Below, in pieces: positions 1 to 6,440 of a DNA stretch of 13,238 nucleotides. The notes beneath the pieces are model-generated. The model did not search any database. It was not told the origin of the DNA and saw only the letters and a list, made by a program, of their open reading frames with translations. The position numbers and the translations under genes are program-made. The DNA is taken from assembly GCA_038230975.1 (NCBI GenBank), contig JBBRMF010000141.1:1-13238 (forward strand), written 5' to 3'. This DNA comes from JANXVV01 sp038230975 (GTDB lineage Bacteria > Planctomycetota > Phycisphaerae > Tepidisphaerales > Tepidisphaeraceae). The number at the start of each line of letters is the position of its first letter. Position 1 is the stretch's first letter.

Positions 1-969
1 ACCGGGCATGGCGTTGATCACTGCCGATACCGCGACGGCGTTGCTGATACCGTTGCGAGTCGTGCTCGAATAAGACTGCTCATACAAATTCGAGTGCATG
101 TTGCTGACGCTATATTGAGCCGTATAGCCGGCATCCCCGGGCCGGTATCCGATCAAATCATTTAGAGCCTGCAACTGACTATTGGCGCCGGAACCAAAAT
201 TGCTGACCGGCCCTGGCGCGCCATTGGAGCTGATGGTGTATTCCGAGACAGCAGCGCCTACTTCAAATGTATTTTGTCCACCGAGTGAAACCGACATGGA
301 GACGCTTGCGGTTCCGTTGGCGGCATCATTGATCGAGTCGGCGGAACGGCCACCCCAACCGGTCGTGGTAGGTTTATCTGAAACGCTCGTCTGCCATTGG
401 ACCTGTTGATCGTTATGACTGAACAACTGATAAGGCTTGGGAACCGAGTTATTCATGTACTGGGTTCGGTTCAGCGGATAAACGAGCGTGCCGACGTTTG
501 CGAGAACCGCCATCTTTCCCGCATTGAACAGGCCCTGCATTTCCGGCATCGACGGGTGAAGTCCGTAGGTATGGCCGTCGCTGGTTAACGGCGCAATCGG
601 CAGCACTCCGATGTTGAAGCTGGCACCGGCAGTGGGTGTGTACATCGTACCCGCCGGCGAAATTGCCAGACTGGTCGTGTTGGAGGTCTGCGAGTAGACA
701 CCACCGCGCTGCGGCACGTAAATATTGTTGTAGGTTGTCGGATCCGTGGGAATCAGAACGTTGTTTGCGTCATTCCCACCATATAAGAACACGCATACAA
801 GCGCTTTGTAGTCAGTGATCGGCCCGGAGGTGGTGGCCAGCGCGGCATTCATGAAGCGAAGATCCCAGATCGTCGACGCCATGCTCGCGATGCCGAGGGA
901 TGCGCATCCGCCCTTCCACATGAAGTCGCGGCGAGACATGTCTTCCTGCTTGTGCTTGTTACGTCGCAT
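1..969 (-). CDS. DUF1501 family secreted protein, Tat-exported (C-terminus beyond window edge)
   Basis: The frame is open from an ATG at 969 to the window edge, giving 323 residues without a stop; the C-terminus is missing. The N-terminus carries a twin-arginine motif (SRRDF, residues 12-16) before a short apolar stretch, so export by Tat is likely. DUF1501 hallmarks follow: a strand ending in FLYGGNDANN (residues 61-70), then PYQLFSHNDQQVQW (residues 179-192) and TGWGGRSAD soon after. These match the usual 'GGND' and 'LFSHxDQ..W' blocks of the family. Start choice: ATG 969 has an AGGTGA ribosome site 6 bases upstream; an in-frame ATG at 939 sits just before the RR and is less likely. The gene lies 85 bp downstream of the DUF1800 gene on the same strand, the classical DUF1800-DUF1501 pairing. 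The family is related in fold to the alkaline phosphatase/sulfatase group by general knowledge; the biochemical role is unknown. Confidence 0.9.
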   Translation of the reverse strand, partial: MRRNKHKQEDMSRRDFMWKGGCASLGIASMASTIWDLRFMNAALATTSGPITDYKALVCVFLYGGNDANNVLIPTDPTTYNNIYVPQRGGVYSQTSNTTSLAISPAGTMYTPTAGASFNIGVLPIAPLTSDGHTYGLHPSMPEMQGLFNAGKMAVLANVGTLVYPLNRTQYMNNSVPKPYQLFSHNDQQVQWQTSVSDKPTTTGWGGRSADSINDAANGTASVSMSVSLGGQNTFEVGAAVSEYTISSNGAPGPVSNFGSGANSQLQALNDLIGYRPGDAGYTAQYSVSNMHSNLYEQSYSSTTRNGISNAVAVSAVINAMPG

Positions 970-1054
970 AGTTTTCACCTGATGGGTTCGTATTCTTACT
1001 TTGTATTCAGATTCATCCGACTCTTACGAAAATAATCTCAGCGGCTGCGGTGCG

Positions 1055-4000
1055 TTATTTCTCCGTGCTGAACTGCGATGAACCGATGACCAGATCTGCA
1101 GCCGCCCGAGCTCTTGCCAGTGCATTGGCGCTGTTGCTGGCGACTATGTTCGCAATCGACGTACCTGCCGCGATGCCGGCACCGGTAACCGACCGTCCGA
1201 TTACCAAATTCGCCGTACCGATTGGCGCCGTCACATTCGCGCTGCCATTGGTGGTCCCGCAAGTAACAGGGACACCGTTAATGCTGAGAGCTGCGTTGGC
1301 ATTTGTGACCGTCACGTTACCCGACAGCACAATCGTCACGGTCGCTGGCGCAACGCGGGGAATTTGTGTATTGACGTAAGTGGCGATCCGAGTCTTCATC
1401 GCTACGGGCATCGAACCGCCCATGAACTGATAGTTTAACCGATCCAGCAAGCCATATTGAGAAGCCGCCGCTGGGGCACTGACGATGGGCGGTGACGTGG
1501 AGATATCCACAGCATCACCCAATTGCAGTTCAGAGGGGAATGAACTGTAAAGCAAATTGATGCCCGTCCCCGTCGCAGTGGCATTCTGCGACAGCACCAC
1601 GGTGCTCGTTCCAGTGTCGGCGGAAACGATGTAAGTCAAGAGCGGGATTCCGACGCCGGATACGGCCTGCCCCGGCACGAGACCAGTAGTACTCAATACC
1701 GAGACAGTAGGTTGCCCAATCAAGGTATTGGCCACGACCACCTGCGTTCCATAAAGCAACGGACTCGTTGCGCTAAGCGTCGCGTTTTGCGATAGCGTTA
1801 GGATGGCCGAGGGTGCCGTCGCTATGTTTGCAATGACCGTCCCACCTGCGATACCCGTACCCGTGACCGCTTGCCCGATTGCCAATCCTGTCGTCGACCC
1901 AGCAACAATTACGTTGATGCTCCTGTTCGTTGTCGCACCGGTTATGACTTGGCCACCGATCGTCAAACTTACGTTGGCGTTCGTCGCCACCGCGCTGTGT
2001 GAAAGCAGAATGAGGATGTCTGGGGCGATGGCGTTGACCGTCGTTCCCGGCACGATGCCCGCGCCATGAACGGTCTGCCCGACCGCCAGACCAACCGTGT
2101 TTGTTGCCGTCGCCGATGGGCTGGCACCTTGGGTTGTGGTATTTACGAGATTGAAACCATCCATGGTTTCAAGGTGGGAGATTACATCGCTCCCCGGCCA
2201 ACTGGGGCCATAGCCAAAGGCGTTCGTCGAAACGCCCGCGTTGTAGATGCCCGCATACACCGAGTTGATGTAATTGACATTCGTGTTCTCATTGGCAATC
2301 AACAGTTCCGGCGACGAAAGATAGGCGGCGGCTACCACACCGGGATCAGAGTAGTCCGGGGGAAAGAAGTTAAACACGGTTGGAGCACGGTAAGGCGACT
2401 GACCCAGTTGGGAATCCGTAGGAGATACTTTGGCATACCCCGACAAGCTAACCGGATGGAAACCGCGAATCGCAGCCGAAAGCCGGAGCACCGGTTCACG
2501 GAGATGGCCGTAACCTGGGTTGCGCGTCAATGGATGTGCATCAGACTGCGGCGCACGAGCTTCGTAGTCGGTGAGAATAGCCTTGATAACCGCCTGCATG
2601 TTTCCGCGAACGTGTCCGGCAGAGCCGTCGTCATTGAAAACACCAGCTACTCGATAGACAAATGCCGGACTCGGTGTACTGCCCACTAATCGCTGAATGA
2701 GCTGACGGCTGATAAACGCACCGACGTTCGGGTGATTGAACACATTGTCCAACCCCCGCTTTAATTCGTCGTTCGTCCCAATGACGGTCTGCGATCCGGA
2801 AGAGATATCAGCGATAAAATATCGATCGCCTCCCGACCCGGCCGGAATCGTATAGTTGCCGGAGTAAGACAGCAGATCTTTCTGATAGTAAGAGTGGTTC
2901 TGGCCAGAGCTCGTGGGAGCCATGGGGACATGGTAAAAATTGTTGTAGGTTACCAGAGTGTTGGCAGTTCCAGCATTGTTTAGATTCAACTGCTGCACCA
3001 CATCAATGGCTGGCAAATGGGCGGCGTTACCATCGATATCGTAGCCGGTGAACAATTGCGCAAAGCCTTCAATGACGGATTGGTTGTAACACGGAATCGG
3101 CAAGCCGGTTGCATCCAGTTTCAGCGAACCGTCCGGCTGAAGCAGATTCAACCCGATCGAGAACAACTGCATGATTTCACGGGCGTAATTTTCATTGGGC
3201 CGTGCCGGTAAGGTCTGCTTATTATTTCCCCGCATGCTCAGATACTGTCCCATGATCGGATTGAAAGTCACATCATTTAGAATGGTGCGGAAGTTACCGA
3301 AGGCGTCGTTGGCCAGCATGTCGTGGTAGTTGGCAATCCCCAACGGCTGCCCGTTAGTCGCATCATCGGCAGATGAAACGACAAATATTTCGCTGTATGC
3401 AAAGGCAACACGTTGGCGTAGCTGATCGGGCGCCGTGAGCGAATTGTGCCACCAGGCTTCGACCACTCGATCCGGTGACATATTGTTCAACTCCGATTTC
3501 AAGCGCGCTGTGACCGTCCACAGTGGATTGTTTGCACTGGCTTGATTCCCATAAATCGAAGTCGTGGGAATGGAGAACTGATTGTTCAACCAGGCATCGT
3601 ATGAATTGGTGTTACCGTTTGTGAGCGTGTTGGCGGTGACGATCACCTTTGCGGAACCTAAGTCCGCGAGCGTCGGGCCGAAGGTAGCTTGCGTCAGGAA
3701 ACGGGAGATGTCATCTGCAGTTGGAGCCAGCGTCGGCTGAGGAGGAGCGGGTGAGGGCGGTGTAAAGACTTGCGATCCGGCGGCGTAATTGAATTGCCCG
3801 CGGATTTCACCGCCTGCAAAGTTCACCGTGTGGACATTGATGTAGTAGTTCCCGGCGGCAATTTCGGAAACGATATCGGAAGGATTGGGGATGCCGGCCG
3901 GATCAAATACCCAAAGGTACGAACCATCGGCTTGCTGTGTGGGTGGACTCGGGGGCGAGGGAGTATCGATATCGAAAATGATCGGGCCATCCACACCCGG

Positions 4001-5110
4001 ACCGCCGTGATGCAAATGCTCTGAAACCTTGGGGCTTGTCAAATTGGAATACTGGAATCGAAGCACCGCATGCGTGCCGTCCGCCGCAACTTGCAGCGTT
4101 GCAGTCCCGGCTCCGGTTGACGGGTGATTCGCCTCGGGAGTGAGTGTGGCGATGTAAAGGGTCGACGCGGCGGTGACGGTCACATTGAAGGAAGTCACGG
4201 CGTTTAGAATACCGTCACTGACCAGCAGATTGACCTGGCAGGAACCCACCTGCCCACCGGCGGGTGCCACGGTAATGGTGCGTGACGCCCCTGTTCCACC
4301 GATTACGATATTGGCATCAGGAAGCAACGTCTGATTGCTTGAAACAGGGGTCACATACAGAAGCTCAGCCGGCGATTCCAAATCCGAAACCGTGAAACCC
4401 ACCGGTGCAGTCGTGATACCGCTCGTTGCCGCCTGATCCGCGATCGTGCTGACTTGAGGTGCGGTATTTACCCACGCTCCACCCGCCACGCTGAGGTTGG
4501 CCCGCAGCTTGACCTGGGCCACGTCGGACACGGTGATCAAACCGTTCGTGTTGACGTCACAGCGAAAGTTGGCGGCTGTCACCGGCAAGTTAATTTGAGA
4601 TTTAACGACTGCAACGTCGGTGATGTTGGTCGTACCGCTGGAGTTGATATCACCGAGCAAATTCCTAAAGGAGACTGAAGCGGACGCGAGCGTACCCGAC
4701 GCGTCTGCCGCAGCGACGTTATTAACAGTGACTGTATATGTATTCTGATCGACCAATCCGCCGACCGTCATCGAAACAGTGTTACCGCTGAAAACGGGCG
4801 CGGTGACTGTCGCGCCAACTTTTCCGGTGATGGTCGCCGTCGAAGCCGCTGCGACCACAGGCTGGTCGAACGTCATGATGAGGGTCAGACTTCCGGAAAA
4901 GCCTGCAACAGCCCGGCACTCGATGGCTATGTTTGGAGATGGCGTGAGTGGGATATCGAACGGTGTCAGGCCGACGACCGGCAGGTTGTGGAGTTTCCGA
5001 GACACGGCCGATATGAGCACCGGAGTCGTCGCTTCAGCGACTGCGCTGAATATCAGACTTCCCCCAATGAACAACAGCCCCAGAAATCTTCCAACAGAGC
5101 GGTTACTCAC
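1055..5110 (-). CDS. DUF1800 family secreted protein with dockerin-like, cadherin/Ig-like and CHRD domains
   Basis: A 1351-residue exported protein of unknown biochemical function. The start is GTG 5110, because AGGAGG lies 6 bases upstream and it directly opens a good Sec signal peptide (residues 1-27, cleavage near FSAVAEA); an upstream ATG at 5194 would add 28 residues and bury the signal. Domains in order: Ig-like region (about 35-150); type I dockerin-like pair of calcium loops, DINSSGTTNITD and DVNTNGLITVSD (about 151-206); cadherin/Ig-like stretch (about 210-315); CHRD domain with HLHHGGPG and a closing GGEIRGQFNY (316-447); proline-rich linker; DUF1800 domain from ISRFLTQATFGPT (about 463) to the end, including NYAREIMQLFSIGL and YRAPTVFNFFPPDYS. 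The C-terminal part of DUF1800 is split by two blocks of beta-rich repeats (about 990-1188 and 1256-1328), after which normal family sequence (LLDRLNYQFMGG, then ALARARAAADLVI) resumes in frame. It is far longer than typical DUF1800 proteins. Domain calls are by eye. Confidence 0.9.
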   Translation of the reverse strand: MSNRSVGRFLGLLFIGGSLIFSAVAEATTPVLISAVSRKLHNLPVVGLTPFDIPLTPSPNIAIECRAVAGFSGSLTLIMTFDQPVVAAASTATITGKVGATVTAPVFSGNTVSMTVGGLVDQNTYTVTVNNVAAADASGTLASASVSFRNLLGDINSSGTTNITDVAVVKSQINLPVTAANFRCDVNTNGLITVSDVAQVKLRANLSVAGGAWVNTAPQVSTIADQAATSGITTAPVGFTVSDLESPAELLYVTPVSSNQTLLPDANIVIGGTGASRTITVAPAGGQVGSCQVNLLVSDGILNAVTSFNVTVTAASTLYIATLTPEANHPSTGAGTATLQVAADGTHAVLRFQYSNLTSPKVSEHLHHGGPGVDGPIIFDIDTPSPPSPPTQQADGSYLWVFDPAGIPNPSDIVSEIAAGNYYINVHTVNFAGGEIRGQFNYAAGSQVFTPPSPAPPQPTLAPTADDISRFLTQATFGPTLADLGSAKVIVTANTLTNGNTNSYDAWLNNQFSIPTTSIYGNQASANNPLWTVTARLKSELNNMSPDRVVEAWWHNSLTAPDQLRQRVAFAYSEIFVVSSADDATNGQPLGIANYHDMLANDAFGNFRTILNDVTFNPIMGQYLSMRGNNKQTLPARPNENYAREIMQLFSIGLNLLQPDGSLKLDATGLPIPCYNQSVIEGFAQLFTGYDIDGNAAHLPAIDVVQQLNLNNAGTANTLVTYNNFYHVPMAPTSSGQNHSYYQKDLLSYSGNYTIPAGSGGDRYFIADISSGSQTVIGTNDELKRGLDNVFNHPNVGAFISRQLIQRLVGSTPSPAFVYRVAGVFNDDGSAGHVRGNMQAVIKAILTDYEARAPQSDAHPLTRNPGYGHLREPVLRLSAAIRGFHPVSLSGYAKVSPTDSQLGQSPYRAPTVFNFFPPDYSDPGVVAAAYLSSPELLIANENTNVNYINSVYAGIYNAGVSTNAFGYGPSWPGSDVISHLETMDGFNLVNTTTQGASPSATATNTVGLAVGQTVHGAGIVPGTTVNAIAPDILILLSHSAVATNANVSLTIGGQVITGATTNRSINVIVAGSTTGLAIGQAVTGTGIAGGTVIANIATAPSAILTLSQNATLSATSPLLYGTQVVVANTLIGQPTVSVLSTTGLVPGQAVSGVGIPLLTYIVSADTGTSTVVLSQNATATGTGINLLYSSFPSELQLGDAVDISTSPPIVSAPAAASQYGLLDRLNYQFMGGSMPVAMKTRIATYVNTQIPRVAPATVTIVLSGNVTVTNANAALSINGVPVTCGTTNGSANVTAPIGTANLVIGRSVTGAGIAAGTSIANIVASNSANALARARAAADLVIGSSQFSTEK
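1127..1345 (-). repeat. Insert 2 in the DUF1800 domain: one permuted repeat unit
   Basis: Residues about 1256-1328 match the same repeat family but begin in mid-unit. The second-half motif (TIVLSGNVTVTNANAALSI) comes first and the first-half motif (IGRSVTGAGIAAGTSIANI) second. By eye it aligns along its length with the junction of units 1 and 2 of the first insert, with about half the residues identical. It sits between the DUF1800 segments YVNTQIPRV and ALARARAAADLVI. Confidence 0.6.
1547..2143 (-). repeat. Insert 1 in the DUF1800 domain: three tail-fibre-like protein repeats
   Basis: Residues about 990-1188 of the DUF1800 protein hold three tandem units of about 60-70 residues. Each follows the pattern 'TTxxxxVxVxSTxGLxxGQxVxGxGIxxGTxIxxI' and then 'xxLSQNATxTxxxxL'. 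Core matches are VGQTVHGAGIVPGT, IGQAVTGTGIAGGT and PGQAVSGVGIPLLT. Normal DUF1800 sequence flanks the block: INSVYAGIYNAG upstream and LLDRLNYQFMGG downstream. Repeats of this kind are frequent in phage tail-like and bacterial surface proteins. The units are diverged at DNA level, so this is not a recent slippage expansion. Confidence 0.7.
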
Positions 5111-5116
5111 GGCGAT

Positions 5117-5122
5117 CCTCCT
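5117..5122 (-). promoter_or_regulatory. Ribosome binding site AGGAGG deciding the GTG start of the DUF1800 gene
   Basis: The minus strand reads AGGAGG, then six bases, then GTG at 5110. The match and spacing are ideal, and the GTG directly precedes the signal peptide. This overrides the longer ATG start at 5194. Confidence 0.8.
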
Positions 5123-5379
5123 AAATAAAACTTCGCAGAGCGACACTCTACCCGCGCAATTCTCAAACCCTCGCGCTTCGCAAGCGAACTGCAAAAAACC
5201 AGAAAATTAGATTGGGAAACCCATCCAATATGGCTGCCGACAGCGCAATCGACACATTCGATTCAACTGAACACGAAAACAAATTGTGTCATTTCAAAAC
5301 AGTCGATCTCGAAGGACAAGCACTGGCAGCCCGATCGTAGAGGATGCTCCTGTTAACGTGGAGTGTTTGTACCCTCCGT

Positions 5380-5397
5380 CCCAATCGGGCGATTGGG
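5380..5397. promoter_or_regulatory. Perfect 8-bp-arm palindrome, possible operator
   Basis: The sequence CCCAATCG-GG-CGATTGGG is a perfect inverted repeat in the middle of the divergent gap, about 160 bp upstream of the proposed promoter of the right-hand gene. There is no T-run on either side, so it is not an intrinsic terminator. A dimeric regulator site is possible but unproven. Confidence 0.3.
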
Positions 5398-5538
5398 GAC
5401 TCTGACAAGCCTAACAAGTTAAGGAATGCTTTGTCAAACGATTTCACAGGCTTATCACGTTTTTTTGATCTCAAAACATCGCTGGTATTGATCGCTGCGC
5501 GATTTATAGAAAGTCACTTAAACAAATTCATTTTTTTA

Positions 5539-5566
5539 TTGTATCCAAACGTTTTCCTGATATGAT
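5539..5566 (+). promoter_or_regulatory. Possible sigma-70-type promoter of the PEP-CTERM gene
   Basis: A -35-like TTGTAT (5539-5544) and a -10-like TATGAT (5561-5566, five of six matches to consensus) are separated by 16 bases, behind a T-rich run. Transcription would begin near 5573, leaving a leader of about 87 bases before the ATG at 5660. This rests on pattern only. Confidence 0.35.
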
Positions 5567-5659
5567 CTAATTCGGCGTCGGTAAGCGGTTCAGCTCACAG
5601 ACGTCTAGTTTTAAGCAGGGCTTTGTTCGCAGTGTCTGTAACGCAAGAGGATGTGAGAA

Positions 5660-6397
5660 ATGTTGACGTTCAAACGAACCATGATTGTGGCTTTGGCGGC
5701 GTTGGGACTTCTCCCAGCGGCTAGTTCGATGGCGGCAGTTTCGTTGGCGATTACCGACAACGACGGTACCCCAACACTGACTTCCGTCGTGGCGGGCAAT
5801 GCTGTCAATGTTTCAGTGAAACTACTCTCGACAACAACAACTCCGGCTGACTCGGTGATCGCGGTAAGCTATCAACTGTCGGCCACCGGGCCTGCAAATA
5901 GCGGTGTTTTCACACTGGTCTCGCGGGATACCGTGGGTACGCCTGCCAATGGCTTCACTGATTACACGAAGACCAATTCATCGGTATTGTCACCGAATCT
6001 GTTGGCCGCGCTCAGTCCAATCAATGCCAACGGCAATGCAAATCTTGGAGATCTTGGCGCTTTGCTAAACGACATTAGCGCACCGATCAGCAATACCGAT
6101 CCCAACGGTACCGCTATCGGCGCGGCCTTCAATCCGGCGTTGGTGGCGAACTACGGAATCAGCGTCGCTGCGAACGCGCCCGCTGGTGTATATACCTTGT
6201 CGATCGTTCCGATTGGGTTCACAAACTATAACACCATCAACCAAACGATCGGGGACGGAACGTTCAGTAACACTCCGGCGGCAAGCCCCATCCAGCAGAG
6301 CTTCCAGATCACTGTTTTGCCGATCCCTGAACCGTCCACCGCATTGCTGCTCGGCTTGGGATTGAGCGCACTTGGCATGGGTCGTCGCCGTCGATAA
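5660..6397 (+). CDS. PEP-CTERM sorting domain surface protein, possibly cohesin-like
   Basis: A 245-residue exported protein. It has a Sec signal peptide (residues 1-26: KRT, a hydrophobic core, cleavage near SSMAA) and a textbook PEP-CTERM tail at residues 221-245: PIPEPSTA, a hydrophobic segment, then RRRR. In organisms with an exosortase, such tails are cut and the protein is sorted to the cell surface; no exosortase gene lies in this window. The ectodomain is Thr/Ser/Asn-rich and predicted beta-sandwich by composition. The stretches SVVAGNAVNVSVKL and YGISVAANAPAGVYTLSI resemble the first and last strands of cohesin-like modules; this is a weak, by-eye call. ATG 5660 is supported by GAGG nine bases upstream, and a plausible promoter precedes it. 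A strong intrinsic terminator lies 74 bp after the stop, so the gene is probably monocistronic. The specific function is unknown. Confidence 0.88.
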   Translation: MLTFKRTMIVALAALGLLPAASSMAAVSLAITDNDGTPTLTSVVAGNAVNVSVKLLSTTTTPADSVIAVSYQLSATGPANSGVFTLVSRDTVGTPANGFTDYTKTNSSVLSPNLLAALSPINANGNANLGDLGALLNDISAPISNTDPNGTAIGAAFNPALVANYGISVAANAPAGVYTLSIVPIGFTNYNTINQTIGDGTFSNTPAASPIQQSFQITVLPIPEPSTALLLGLGLSALGMGRRRR

Positions 6398-6440
6398 CGT
6401 TCGGTAGAATCGACTTGCTGAAGTGGTCTGTTTCTTGAAA

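Larger units (their letters stand above)
5111..5659. other. Divergent intergenic region between the DUF1800 operon and the PEP-CTERM gene
   Basis: This 549-bp AT-richer gap separates two divergently transcribed genes, so it should hold promoters for both. On the plus strand there is a plausible sigma-70 promoter and a short perfect palindrome (listed separately). No convincing promoter was seen for the minus-strand operon. Short open frames here (5289-5474 minus, 5344-5565 plus) lack a ribosome site or recognisable protein features and were not called. Confidence 0.6.

Noticed and set aside
1127..2143. Phage or mobile-element origin for the repeat region
   Set aside because: The repeats are in frame inside a cellular DUF1800 gene, and no integrase, transposase, phage structural gene or attachment-like repeat is near. 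Only protein-level resemblance to tail-fibre repeats is supported.
1127..2143. CRISPR or DNA tandem repeat array
   Set aside because: The repeats are diverged at DNA level, have no uniform spacer length, and are explained as protein-coding units.
2066..2689. 207-residue open frame on the plus strand, opposite the DUF1800 gene
   Set aside because: It lies wholly antisense to well-supported DUF1800 sequence, is rich in Arg/Val/Gly as expected from a shadow frame, and has no recognisable domain.
1055..5194. Longer DUF1800 protein starting at ATG 5194
   Set aside because: The extra 28 residues precede a signal peptide, and the ideal AGGAGG site points to GTG 5110.
5289..5565. Two short overlapping open frames (61 and 73 residues) in the divergent gap
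   Set aside because: They overlap each other on opposite strands, lack ribosome sites and family features, and sit where regulatory DNA is expected.
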